A stretch of DNA of 35,881 nucleotides. Source: a virus. The DNA is taken from positions 1-35,881 of the IMG/VR virus record IMGVR_UViG_3300026519_000006, one strand, 5' to 3'. The notes under the pieces were generated by a model. It was not told the origin of the DNA. It saw nothing but the letters and a program-made list of their open reading frames with translations, and searched no databases. Both the position numbers and the translations under genes were made by a program. Positions 1 through 7,209 of the stretch are shown one piece after another (the first letter of the stretch is position 1; every line of letters begins with the position of its first letter).

Positions 1-120
1 CACCGGAGCTGCAGGAGCCACCGGAGCTGCAGGAGCCGCCGGAGCTGCAGGAGCCACCGGAGCTGCAGGAGCCGCCGGAGCTGCAGGAGCCACCGGAGCT
101 GCAGGAGCCACCGGAGCTGC
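1..120. repeat. 18-bp tandem repeat array, left part
   Basis: Six full 18-bp units (1-108) plus a partial seventh. Each unit is CACC or CGCC followed by GGAGCTGCAGGAGC. Unit types in order are A,A,G,A,G,A,A, where A has CACC and G has CGCC. The unit is a multiple of three, so copy-number change keeps the reading frame of the minus-strand gene that contains it. The first 54 bp are identical to the last 54 bp of the window. Confidence 0.95.
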
Positions 121-735
121 TGCAACGCCCTCGTACTGTGAGAGGTCCATAGCGGCCATCGGAGTCGTGTTGAAATCCAGTGCCTCTGTGACGGTCTTCT
201 TTATCCACGGCGACAGGGTTTTCCAGACTTCCATATCAGGAGCCTTGGGTGTGAAGGTGTACGTCGGCAGGGTGGCTGGGCCCGGGTCATACCCCGGCAT
301 AGGTGCCGAGATGGAATCAAAGGAGCAGCCCTGTCCATCGGTGCGTGGCTTAAGAACCAGAGTGACCAGACGGCCTAAGCACTGGGAGAAGTCGCCACTT
401 ACATTCGCAGCCTCAAGGGCAACAAAGACTTTGTAGACATTTGATTTATCCCCCATGGCTTTGCCTGCTTCCGGCAGAGTGACGGCCTTGGAGAAGATTC
501 GGTTTTTCACAACGCCGTTGAGAGTCACTGTATCATCGAGCAGCTCGAAGATGAAGACCAGCTCCTGTCGTGGGGGCTTCGCTTCCCCTTTCCACTCTTG
601 TGGGTGAATACCGGTGTCTATAACAGCCGTCAGCCGTGCGGGGTGAGGGCCGGGTTTCGGGAATCCCAAGTCAGAATCACCACCAGTAGAGACCGCAGTA
701 CCAACTCCAAACGGTGAGTTGTTAAGTTCTGTCAT
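1..735 (-). CDS. Possible ssDNA-binding/replication accessory protein with Ala-Pro repeat tail (N-terminal part; continues across window ends)
   Basis: The reading frame opens at the ATG at 735 (a second ATG at 741 is too close to the GAGG ribosome site) and runs off the left edge. It encodes a 205-residue globular-looking part, then a tail of six-residue units reading APAAP followed by V or A. The frame continues at the right edge (35881 to 35684), giving 310 residues if the ends abut or 292 if the shared 54 bp is a redundancy. I do not recognise the family with certainty. Its place directly after DNA polymerase and before the exonuclease, its size and its beta-rich core (for example QELVFIFEL and NVYKVFVAL) suggest a single-strand DNA-binding or annealing role like T7 gp2.5. 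The tail is Pro/Ala-rich rather than acidic, unlike most phage SSBs. The role is an inference from context. Confidence 0.55.
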   Translation of the reverse strand, partial: MTELNNSPFGVGTAVSTGGDSDLGFPKPGPHPARLTAVIDTGIHPQEWKGEAKPPRQELVFIFELLDDTVTLNGVVKNRIFSKAVTLPEAGKAMGDKSNVYKVFVALEAANVSGDFSQCLGRLVTLVLKPRTDGQGCSFDSISAPMPGYDPGPATLPTYTFTPKAPDMEVWKTLSPWIKKTVTEALDFNTTPMAAMDLSQYEGVAAAPVAPAAPVAPAAPAAPAAPVAPAAPAAPAAPVAPAAPV

Positions 736-754
736 TTTCATTTCCTCTTCTCAG

Positions 755-2614
755 TTAATGTTCGGCCCAAGTGTGGCCAACCTTTGCTTCCGCCCCCATC
801 TCAGGGAGCAAACCAATTTCTTGTGATGCTATCTTTACAGCCTCTTCCATCCAACCACGGACAGTCTCCGCCTGCGTCTCCTCTACTTCAAAGCTATGCT
901 CGTCATGGTTCATGCTCAAGAGCCTTGCATCAACCCCCATTTGTTTGATCCAGCCGTACATAATGACCGTCGCCCTCTTCTGAATACTGGCTTCTGTTGC
1001 CAGCAGGAGGTAGCTTAGGGCTTCATTTTTCTTGTGTGGGCAGAGTCTTCTCCCTGTCATTGTTTCCACATAACCACGTTCCTTAAGCATTGACACCGCG
1101 TAGTCTGTCATCTTCCTGAAAGATGGGAGGTTCTTATCCAGTTTGCGTAGTATATTTGCTGCCTCATTCTCTTGAATGTTGAGCAAGGTTGATAGCCGCT
1201 TTGCACGTGCACCATTCACGAACGAGTAAATGATACCCTTAGCTTGGTCTCGTGTCGTGCCCGTTGCCTTCGCAAGTAGACTGTGGTTGTCTGTCCCTTT
1301 GCTCTTGTCCCCCTCCAGCATTGCCTTAATGTACTCCCCGTCATCCCAAGCCTTTATCCAGCACCCTATCAAGTGAAGGTGGCATCCATCCAAGTCAGCA
1401 GTAACGAACCGATACCCCGGTCTCACCTTAAAGAGTGACCGGCATTCCTTCCCAAGGAATCCCTTTGATGGAATATTGACCACCACGCGGTGGGTTACCC
1501 TATGGGCCGCGGTGCCAAGAGTGTCAATGTCATACTTAACCACCCAGTTCCCATCGACATCCTGTTCCGCTCTCTCTAGTAAGCCTGAGACGAGCCGCCA
1601 CCTGTGGGTATATTGCAGGTAGCTCGCGATATCCTGACCAACCCCACTTGGGATTGTGTGGTAACTATCCTCGGTCAACTTCGGGGAAGTTACCTTTCCT
1701 GTTTTCTTACTGAAGTTCCATTCCTTTGGTTGCCACCCAAGTTTTAACAGAGCTTCCTTGACCTTTTTGTTACTGTCCAAGTCAAGTGTTTCAAACTCCA
1801 CCCTACAAAACGGCCCCGCCACCTTGGTTGCGTCCTCCCCCATATAACGGGTGCAATGGGTTGTTGGTGTTCCATCTCGCTTCAAAGGGTTCATCCACTT
1901 TCTGAATCCTGTATCCTTACAAACCTGCTCCTTAATTATGATGGAGGGCGGGAAGTGTTTGACAATTCTGTTCCTGAATACTTCCCGGCTTTCATCCAAC
2001 CACCCCACCAAAGTCACCGCGTAGCCTTTATCGAATGGGTGTCCGTACTTCTGAAAATCATTACATGCCACCCGGAAGGCGTGCTCAGTTGCAAGCTGCT
2101 GGTACGCCACTGGTGAGTATGTAGCAAACTTGGATGCCAACTCCCGTAAGACCCTCTCCCCTATCCGGGTATCTTCGATACACCGAAACACCATGTCTCT
2201 ATTGAGTATACTCCAATCTTCGTGCACCGGCTTCTGTATCCCGAACCGAACACCGTAGGCCTCAATCGAGTGAGAAGACTTGCACCCCGGTGGTGGAGTT
2301 GCTTCCGGGGATATAAACTTCGACATGAGAAGTGTATCTATAAAGTCCGGGAACTCCTTTTCAACCTTGACCCCGCAGACCTTCTCAATAACGGGGAGGT
2401 CAAACGCCAGTCCATTGTGGAACGCTGTCTTGTTATCCTTAATAAACTGGATGCCGTCATCAATGGTTCCGTGGTATGGGATATCAAGGTGCTCATTTAA
2501 GAATACCCGAACGTCATCCCCCTTCCTGAAAACCATCACATGAATTTTGGTGGCTTCGTTATACAGTCCGTCAGATTCCAAGTCCCCTGTCCAATACTCT
2601 TCAGGATTAATCAT
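755..2614 (-). CDS. Family A DNA polymerase (T7-like) with 3'-5' exonuclease domain and unusual active-site substitutions
   Basis: Replicative DNA polymerase, 619 residues (T7 gp5 is 704). The N-terminal exonuclease domain shows ExoI (D11-L-E13) and ExoII (HNGLAFD, D72). ExoIII reads RCIED with D148, so the usual Tyr is Arg144. In the polymerase domain motif A is DLDGCHLH (catalytic D407), motif B is RDQAKGIIYSFVNG (R455, K459, Y463) and motif C is NHDE (D571, E572). The motif A Glu (E480 in T7, E710 in E. coli Pol I) is H412, and the O-helix Tyr (Y530 in T7, Y766 in Pol I) is N467. The flanks align with T7, for example WDDGEYIKAMLEGD against FDNGEYAHEILNGD. Tyr at the Pol I 762 position is the state reported for virulent phages. 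It starts 12 bp after the helicase gene and is probably co-transcribed with it. Confidence 0.95.
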   Translation of the reverse strand: MINPEEYWTGDLESDGLYNEATKIHVMVFRKGDDVRVFLNEHLDIPYHGTIDDGIQFIKDNKTAFHNGLAFDLPVIEKVCGVKVEKEFPDFIDTLLMSKFISPEATPPPGCKSSHSIEAYGVRFGIQKPVHEDWSILNRDMVFRCIEDTRIGERVLRELASKFATYSPVAYQQLATEHAFRVACNDFQKYGHPFDKGYAVTLVGWLDESREVFRNRIVKHFPPSIIIKEQVCKDTGFRKWMNPLKRDGTPTTHCTRYMGEDATKVAGPFCRVEFETLDLDSNKKVKEALLKLGWQPKEWNFSKKTGKVTSPKLTEDSYHTIPSGVGQDIASYLQYTHRWRLVSGLLERAEQDVDGNWVVKYDIDTLGTAAHRVTHRVVVNIPSKGFLGKECRSLFKVRPGYRFVTADLDGCHLHLIGCWIKAWDDGEYIKAMLEGDKSKGTDNHSLLAKATGTTRDQAKGIIYSFVNGARAKRLSTLLNIQENEAANILRKLDKNLPSFRKMTDYAVSMLKERGYVETMTGRRLCPHKKNEALSYLLLATEASIQKRATVIMYGWIKQMGVDARLLSMNHDEHSFEVEETQAETVRGWMEEAVKIASQEIGLLPEMGAEAKVGHTWAEH

Positions 2615-2626
2615 CTTGTTATCCTC

Positions 2627-4237
2627 TCACCATGGAACATCTATATTATCCACAACAAAGGCCTTCTCCTTCTTTGCACCCCACTCTTCAGGTGTCTTAA
2701 TCTGGTCACCGTCCTCTTGCGACCCGGCCAACCCACCCGGGGGTGACGCGGTTTCAAGCATCCGTCCTGTTGTCGTGCAGAACTTCGTAAATATTTCCTT
2801 ATCGGCGATCGGATTGCAACCCCGCATTTTAATAGCCCGAATTCTGTTATAAAATTCTAACCCATTTTCGCCTTTAACGTTCCTCTCAATCCCCAATGCA
2901 ACGGATACCTTTCTCGCTAACGCACGGCTGCCAGTATACTGGATTAGGGAAACCTCCCCGCCCTCTTCGTGGGGCTTTCCATACTTTGGTGGATTGAGGT
3001 GTGAGGTTGCTATGACCGTGAAGTCCAAGGCGACTACCAAATTCTCCAGCTCCTTGAACATCCAGTTCAGTTTCTCATTCGCGTCACTCGCTGACACACC
3101 GTCAACAAGCGCACTAACCGGGTCGATACAAACGACCTTGGCACCCCGAAGCAGCACCATGTGTCGGGTAAGTTCGACGGCCTGTTCCACGGTTTCTATC
3201 TCCCCATCCGCGCCTAATGTTAATAGCTCTTCCAGAGAACCCGCTGTAGACTTTAACTGTTCGGGGTCATAGTCTACATCGGGGCGGTTATAGAACGTCC
3301 CGTCATGGATTCCTGCTACAGCCCTAACCAAATCCGCAGCCTCCTCTTCAAGCATAATAGCGCCAACTGGAATCCCCTGCTTAATTAACTCCACGATAGT
3401 CATGTGAATGAATTCCGTTTTCGAGCAAGAGATTCCTGCACCTATCCCATAAATCTTCCTAGGCCGTATTCCATACGTAAGTTCTGTCAGCTTTTTCCAA
3501 GGCCAGTTATACCCGTATTCCGGGACACTGTTTATCTCTTCGAGTACATCACCAATAGAAACCATGGTGGCGGGCTTGTACTCCTTCCCCCGGAAAAGCG
3601 CACACTCCGCCAACTCCTTGCTCTTTCCAGCGACTAACATTTCACTCGGGTCTTTCGCTGGTAGAGTTACAACCTTGACCTTCTCCCCGGGGAGTATCTT
3701 TGTCAGCCTCCGTAACCCTTCAGCTCCCGGTTCATCATTGTCCAAGACAAGAATAATCTCTTTTGCCTTGTCTATAAGAGCCTTGTCATGCTCCGTCATG
3801 GCTGGAACATCATTACCATATGGAAGAGATACCACTGCTGGGCACTGGCCCTCGAACTCTGTTCCTGTTTGATACTGCCAGATAGCCCACCATAGCGACA
3901 TGGCATCCTCTTCACCCTCTGTTATCCAGAGGCGTGCCCCGCCGGTTGCTGCTTGTTGGGCACCAAAGAAGCTGACATTGGAGAAGTCGCCTACTGTCAT
4001 GAACTGCTTATCACCAAAACGCTTCTTGTACCCCGTCACCTTTCCATCCTTAAAGCCGGGATAGAACGTTTCTGTTATGTTCCCGGCAGTGTCAACAGTG
4101 TGTCGGACTCCAAAGAATGCCGCTACATCTTTAGGTATTCCTCTGACAGGGTTATCAACCGTAACCCCGAAGAGGCTCACTTGATCCGCCTCTTGCTGCA
4201 ATACTGCTGCATCCTTTTTCGGCTTTGACTTTCTCAT
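2627..4237 (-). CDS. TOPRIM-domain DNA primase/helicase (T7 gp4-like)
   Basis: Replicative helicase with a TOPRIM domain, 536 residues from the ATG at 4237. That ATG has a GAGGAGG ribosome site 8 nt upstream; a GTG at 4264 would add nine residues with no such site. TOPRIM motifs are ITEGEED (E107) and LDNDEPG (D166, D168). The C-terminal half is a RecA/DnaB-type helicase with a Walker B-like VVCIDPVSAL and a sensor-like IATSH. The P-loop is GAGISCSKTE (K273, T274), with Ser272 where the consensus has Gly. No N-terminal zinc-binding primase domain is visible, so priming may be lost or need another factor. It lies immediately upstream of DNA polymerase, the usual replisome pairing. Confidence 0.9.
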   Translation of the reverse strand: MRKSKPKKDAAVLQQEADQVSLFGVTVDNPVRGIPKDVAAFFGVRHTVDTAGNITETFYPGFKDGKVTGYKKRFGDKQFMTVGDFSNVSFFGAQQAATGGARLWITEGEEDAMSLWWAIWQYQTGTEFEGQCPAVVSLPYGNDVPAMTEHDKALIDKAKEIILVLDNDEPGAEGLRRLTKILPGEKVKVVTLPAKDPSEMLVAGKSKELAECALFRGKEYKPATMVSIGDVLEEINSVPEYGYNWPWKKLTELTYGIRPRKIYGIGAGISCSKTEFIHMTIVELIKQGIPVGAIMLEEEAADLVRAVAGIHDGTFYNRPDVDYDPEQLKSTAGSLEELLTLGADGEIETVEQAVELTRHMVLLRGAKVVCIDPVSALVDGVSASDANEKLNWMFKELENLVVALDFTVIATSHLNPPKYGKPHEEGGEVSLIQYTGSRALARKVSVALGIERNVKGENGLEFYNRIRAIKMRGCNPIADKEIFTKFCTTTGRMLETASPPGGLAGSQEDGDQIKTPEEWGAKKEKAFVVDNIDVPW

Positions 4238-4250
4238 TTCCCGAGCCTCC

Positions 4251-4415
4251 TCATACCCCTGCACGGGTGCGCCCCTTACGTTTCTTAAAGTGGCCTCCTG
4301 TCATGATTACCCTTCCGTTCGGAATGTTATCATTCCCGTATTGAAGGGCGTCCGCGTGTTTGCTGAATGGGCCGACTAGTGTAGTTTTGTTTCGGACAAA
4401 GTATTGCTTCTTCAT
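4251..4415 (-). CDS. Small basic protein of unknown function (54 aa)
   Basis: ATG at 4415 follows a strong AAAGGAG ribosome site. The 54-residue product starts MKKQYFVRNKTTLVGPF and ends in a basic Lys/Arg-rich tail (KKRKGRTR). No family recognised. Its start overlaps the stop of the upstream gene (ATGA), and its stop lies inside the leader of the helicase gene, so translation is probably coupled. The basic tail is compatible with nucleic acid binding, but that is only a suggestion. Confidence 0.7.
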   Translation of the reverse strand: MKKQYFVRNKTTLVGPFSKHADALQYGNDNIPNGRVIMTGGHFKKRKGRTRAGV

Positions 4416-4750
4416 TTTGAAATCTCCTTTCGGACTCTTGACAAGGTCAGGTCTGTAATGCGGTGTGTGAATTCCGGGATAGGCTCTATGCGCTGTGGAT
4501 CTGCTTCTCCGAGAGCGTGCTTTATATCCAGAAGAACCGCCTCAGTTGTGGGTGGCAGTACCCCATTCACGGAGAGACTCGCAAATATCTCCGATAGGGA
4601 CGAGAACGCTGTGGCTACCACCGAGTCTGTGTGGCTGTTACAAGAGTTGCCTAAGACCTCAACAAGTTCGTCACCGACAAGGTGGAAGGTTCTGTCATCT
4701 ACTCGGCAGCCCCCCTTACTTTTCGTATATTGCAATCTTGTTTCTGACAT
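4412..4750 (-). CDS. Hypothetical early protein (112 aa)
   Basis: The 112-residue protein begins MSETRLQYTKSKGG. It has no recognised domain, signal peptide or membrane segment. The C-terminal half looks helical and moderately charged. The start overlaps the stop of the preceding membrane-peptide gene (TAATG), with a GGAG about 11 nt upstream. It belongs to a tightly packed leftward operon leading into the helicase and polymerase genes. Confidence 0.7.
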   Translation of the reverse strand: MSETRLQYTKSKGGCRVDDRTFHLVGDELVEVLGNSCNSHTDSVVATAFSSLSEIFASLSVNGVLPPTTEAVLLDIKHALGEADPQRIEPIPEFTHRITDLTLSRVRKEISK

Positions 4751-4884
4751 TACAGCTTCTCCAGTAAGTTTACGATGAACCCAACGGACTTATAGCCAAG
4801 AATTAATGAGAAGTAAATCAAGAGCGAGTTGAGGGTCAGTTTACAGATTTCTGCCTTTGTATTTTGTTCACGGTGATATCTCAT
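4750..4884 (-). CDS. Small membrane-associated peptide (44 aa)
   Basis: ATG at 4884 is preceded by a GGGGAG ribosome site. The 44-residue product has a polar basic N-terminus (MRYHREQNTK), then a hydrophobic stretch LLIYFSLILG that could span or sit on the membrane. Stop and next start overlap as TAATG. Homology unknown; the coupling on both sides argues that it is real. Confidence 0.55.
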   Translation of the reverse strand: MRYHREQNTKAEICKLTLNSLLIYFSLILGYKSVGFIVNLLEKL

Positions 4885-5216
4885 AGTTCTTCACTCCCCT
4901 TTATAACAAACCATTCTAGGTTGTAATTAGCCATCAAGGTGTTCACAGCTCCCGCAAGGTTCCTTTCAACCACAGAGACACCCAACAAAACCTCCTCCCT
5001 GTAGATTAAGAAATTATACTTCCTGTATTCCAGCAGTTCCTCCCATAACGCGTCAATCTCTTTCTGAGTGAGCAATACACTCTCCCAATCATGAACGGAC
5101 TTAAAGAACTCCAGCTCTGCACATAACTCTTCTGCTCGCTGAACGACACCCGTTCCACTCTCCCACGTTGAGTCCGATATCGACCTTGCCAGATTAAGCA
5201 AATCTTCACTGTACAT
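4881..5216 (-). CDS. Hypothetical early protein, acidic and helical (111 aa)
   Basis: A 111-residue acidic protein with predicted amphipathic helices (for example RAEELCAELEFFKSV and EIDALWEELLEYRKY), possibly coiled-coil. No known family recognised. Its start lies within the end of the upstream TM-protein gene and its stop overlaps the next ATG, fitting a compact early operon. Confidence 0.7.
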   Translation of the reverse strand: MYSEDLLNLARSISDSTWESGTGVVQRAEELCAELEFFKSVHDWESVLLTQKEIDALWEELLEYRKYNFLIYREEVLLGVSVVERNLAGAVNTLMANYNLEWFVIKGSEEL

Positions 5217-5418
5217 TTTGGATCCCCTTGATGGCTTCTTGAAAATCTCTGTCCGTCATAAACCCCGCGGTCCTCTCCTCGTTCTGAACACTCCATGGTG
5301 TTGGGGTTGCAGCCGGTGTTACCCGGAAGACAAGGAATGAAACCACGAGCCATACAAGTAGAATAGCTATGACAGTTTCAATTCGGTCTTCTATCCAGTC
5401 AAATACTCTATACAGCAT
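5206..5418 (-). CDS. Small single-TM protein (70 aa)
   Basis: The start is taken at ATG 5418 because a GAGGGGG ribosome site precedes it; an in-frame upstream extension lacks one. The 70-residue product has one strong membrane segment (TVIAILLVWLVVSFLVF, about residues 15-31) followed by a polar tail. It overlaps the end of the upstream gene by 11 nt. Function unknown; small inner-membrane proteins are common in phage early regions. Confidence 0.65.
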   Translation of the reverse strand: MLYRVFDWIEDRIETVIAILLVWLVVSFLVFRVTPAATPTPWSVQNEERTAGFMTDRDFQEAIKGIQNVQ

Positions 5419-5704
5419 TGCAGCGTACCCCCTCAAAGCGAATATTACCGAACTGCCACACCCAAGTGGATTGGTTGATAACATCCTCACCCTTGCAAAA
5501 CAGGTAAACCCTCACCCCACCTTTATCAATATAAGAAAGGTGTGCCCTGTCCATAAGGTACTCAAGCTCTTCTGAAGCTGCGATGTAATCCTCGAGGTTA
5601 CTGTGTGGGAGCTCCTCCGATATAGAGATTGGGAACAACCCTGAGTTAATCGCCACAAATGTGATTGCCAGTATTGAAAATATAAACCCTTTAACTTTAT
5701 TCAT
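5408..5704 (-). CDS. Exported or membrane-anchored hypothetical protein (98 aa)
   Basis: The 98-residue protein starts MNKVKGFIFSILAITFVAI, a basic then hydrophobic stretch typical of a signal peptide or N-terminal anchor. The following 75 residues are soluble and include two Cys (LFCKG and VRCNA) that could form a periplasmic disulfide. No family recognised. A GGGAG site precedes the ATG. Confidence 0.65.
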   Translation of the reverse strand: MNKVKGFIFSILAITFVAINSGLFPISISEELPHSNLEDYIAASEELEYLMDRAHLSYIDKGGVRVYLFCKGEDVINQSTWVWQFGNIRFEGVRCNAV

Positions 5705-5724
5705 GAGACTCCCACCCTTAATAC

Positions 5725-5919
5725 TTAACCGAAGTTTTCTTTACACGGAGGTATGAAGCGTCCGACGCAGCCCCTTACCTGTTCCGCCATCACTTGGCTG
5801 TTCATCTCCTTATAGTGCTTAAGTGTATACCACTTCCGGAGCATGTGAAGCTGGTCTCTGGTTATCATTCCGAGAAGGTATGCGTTTCCTGCTTGGCGTT
5901 GTTTCTTTAGTGTATTCAT
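5725..5919 (-). CDS. Hypothetical early protein (64 aa)
   Basis: The start is at ATG 5919, with GAGGG about 5 nt upstream. The basic 64-residue product begins MNTLKKQRQAGNAYLLGMI and contains RDQLHMLRKWYTLKHYKEM, possibly a helical nucleic-acid-binding segment. No family recognised. It is the first gene after the structured noncoding stretch at 5.94-6.19 kb. Confidence 0.6.
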   Translation of the reverse strand: MNTLKKQRQAGNAYLLGMITRDQLHMLRKWYTLKHYKEMNSQVMAEQVRGCVGRFIPPCKENFG

Positions 5920-5939
5920 TTTCAACCCTCTTTGTTGTA

Positions 5940-6185
5940 GTAAAGGAAAGCCCACTGACCGGCACCACTCTTTTCCAACCTTGGCGTTGTCCCCCTGACA
6001 ATGGGCTTACCCTTAATACATCTTTTATCGAAGCGGCTTTATCGTCCGCTCGGCTATCCAGTTGCTGGCCGTCAAGGTCCGGTGTGGGTTAGTGCCTTCG
6101 CTCCCCTATGGAGTCAGCGCGCCCGGTGTTACCCTTGTCAGGCGGGGATTCTACACTCCCATCCGCCTTTCGTTAATTATCTTAT
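5940..6185 (-). ncRNA. Candidate structured noncoding RNA
   Basis: The 318 nt between the stop at 6238 and the start at 5919 hold no convincing gene but are GC-rich and dense in hairpins on the minus strand. Seen directly: GGCG/CGCC with GGGA/TCCC inside (6141-6167); CGCT-CTCC paired to GGGG-AGCG with an ATA loop; CCAG-CAA-CTGG; GAGCGG paired to CCGCTT; TTGTC-AGGGG-GACAA; CCAA-GG-TTGG. A sigma70-like promoter (6192-6220) points into it. It could be a stand-alone RNA or a structured leader for the 5919 gene. I could not match it to a known RNA family. Confidence 0.4.
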
Positions 6186-6191
6186 CGGCAA

Positions 6192-6220
6192 GTTAGACCG
6201 AAGACTTTAATAAAGTTCAA
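6192..6220 (-). promoter_or_regulatory. Candidate sigma70 promoter for the structured RNA
   Basis: On the minus strand TTGAAC (6220-6215), a 17-nt spacer, then TCTAAC (6197-6192). The predicted start, about 6185, is just upstream of the first strong hairpin. The match is moderate (5/6 and 4/6). Confidence 0.35.
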
Positions 6221-6237
6221 ACTAATTTACAATCTGT

Positions 6238-6414
6238 TTACGAAACACCCCGCTCAGGACCAGCCCCCTTATCCGGGGAGAACCGCTGGATAGTGAACCC
6301 TGAGAAGCCCACTCCATGCGCTATAGCATAAGCCCTCGCATTCAATCTTGCACTCTCCCGGGAATCCCTTACCGCGATAACAACCCCATTGTACATGACT
6401 CTCCAAACTTTCAT
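6238..6414 (-). CDS. Hypothetical early protein (58 aa)
   Basis: The 58-residue protein starts MKVWRVMYNGVVIAVRDSRE at ATG 6414 after a GAGGG site. It ends in a basic/polar region (FSPDKGAGPERGVS). The pattern of alternating beta residues then an Ala-rich helix suggests a small folded domain; no family recognised. Start and stop overlap the upstream TM peptide (ATGA). Confidence 0.6.
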   Translation of the reverse strand: MKVWRVMYNGVVIAVRDSRESARLNARAYAIAHGVGFSGFTIQRFSPDKGAGPERGVS

Positions 6415-6500
6415 ATTACTGCCCTCAGTAGGTAAACGATCCCATGGCCCATAAAGTATGCACCAACCCATACAGATATTGCGAATAAGAAGAACTTCAT
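6411..6500 (-). CDS. Single-TM micropeptide (29 aa)
   Basis: ATG 6500 opens a 29-codon frame, MKFFLFAISVWVGAYFMGHG and nine more residues, that is almost entirely hydrophobic with a basic C-terminus. Its TGA overlaps the next ATG (ATGA), which supports translation. A purine-rich GTGGGGA precedes the start. Function unknown. Confidence 0.5.
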   Translation of the reverse strand: MKFFLFAISVWVGAYFMGHGIVYLLRAVI

Positions 6501-6512
6501 TTGATTCCCCAC

Positions 6513-6854
6513 CTAGTCTTGAAAGAAGTATCCATTGATTTCAGTATAATTCATCATGATATCCCTTGTAACCTTCTCACTGTCGAGATACGGGATAAGG
6601 TCATCAATGCCGCGGGTGGTGTTACACTCTATAAACGTTTCCATCGCGAAGTCTTCCGGGCTCTCAAAGGAGCCCATGTAACTGTCCAGTATCTTATCCA
6701 AAGATTCGTTTTCCTTATACTCCACAATCACGTGTGGGGGAAAAGTCTCCTCAAGATCCAAAGAATCAACCATATCAAGTTCATCATAAGTAAAACCGGC
6801 GTCGATGTAGTCGCGGAAGCCATCAAGGTAATCAAAAACGTTAATATTGCTCAT
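6513..6854 (-). CDS. ardA-like: ArdA-like antirestriction protein (DNA mimic)
   Basis: A strongly acidic 113-residue protein. Its C-terminal half follows the ArdA pattern: YMGSFESPEDFAMET, then an IPYLDSEKVTRDI segment and a closing GYFF. ArdA proteins mimic bent B-form DNA and block type I restriction enzymes. This copy is shorter than the usual 165-170 residues and lacks most of the N-terminal domain, so it is a truncated or minimal form. It is the second gene from the origin-proximal end of the leftward operon and has its own strong promoter (6915-6942), as expected for a protein needed at DNA entry. The family call is by eye. Confidence 0.7.
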   Translation of the reverse strand: MSNINVFDYLDGFRDYIDAGFTYDELDMVDSLDLEETFPPHVIVEYKENESLDKILDSYMGSFESPEDFAMETFIECNTTRGIDDLIPYLDSEKVTRDIMMNYTEINGYFFQD

Positions 6855-6914
6855 TGTTCTATTCTCCAGTGTTTAGTTGAAATTGCGTTGCTGTCACTTA
6901 TATTATCGGAACAC

Positions 6915-6942
6915 AGTATAACAAACTTTAGCCGAATCTCAA
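6915..6942 (-). promoter_or_regulatory. Strong sigma70-type early promoter upstream of the antirestriction gene
   Basis: Minus strand TTGAGA (6942-6937), 16-nt spacer, TATACT (6920-6915), with a TG one base before the -10 (extended -10). It lies in the 112-nt gap between the first leftward gene and the ardA-like gene, in AT-rich sequence. Confidence 0.6.
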
Positions 6943-6966
6943 AATAAATTCAAGGAATGTTGCCCA

Positions 6967-7146
6967 CTACTTGCCCACAACCTCAAATATATACCACCCA
7001 GCCACCACCCAGTGTACAGCCGTACACCTCCGGAAGAGGAGTGTATCAACAACATAAAAGAAGATACCGTCCACCACCCTACTAGCAGCCCTATCAATAG
7101 CCTTCTCAATAGAGGTCTCTCGTCTCAGTCTATATCTTGCCATCAT
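6967..7146 (-). CDS. First gene of leftward arm, hypothetical (59 aa)
   Basis: I start this at ATG 7146, preceded by GAGG at 5 nt. A GTG at 7197 would give 76 residues but has no ribosome site and lies almost on the predicted transcription start. The product has a basic N-terminus (MMARYRLRRETS) and two hydrophobic stretches (VVDGIFFYVVDTLLF and AVHWVVAGWYIFEVV) that may be membrane segments. Function unknown. Confidence 0.5.
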   Translation of the reverse strand: MMARYRLRRETSIEKAIDRAASRVVDGIFFYVVDTLLFRRCTAVHWVVAGWYIFEVVGK

Positions 7147-7209
7147 GAATGCCTCAATATATCTCGTGTCAATAACATTATCGACCACCACCCCCACAAA
7201 CTGAAGAGA

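Noticed and set aside
1-120. CRISPR array at the window ends
   Set aside because: The 18-bp units are directly adjacent with no spacers, and they lie in frame in a coding sequence.
5940-6185. tRNA, tmRNA or group I/II intron in the early noncoding stretch
   Set aside because: No cloverleaf with a T-loop GTTC motif, no tmRNA-like tag frame, and no guide, P3 or P7 set or domain V-like hairpin of proper size.
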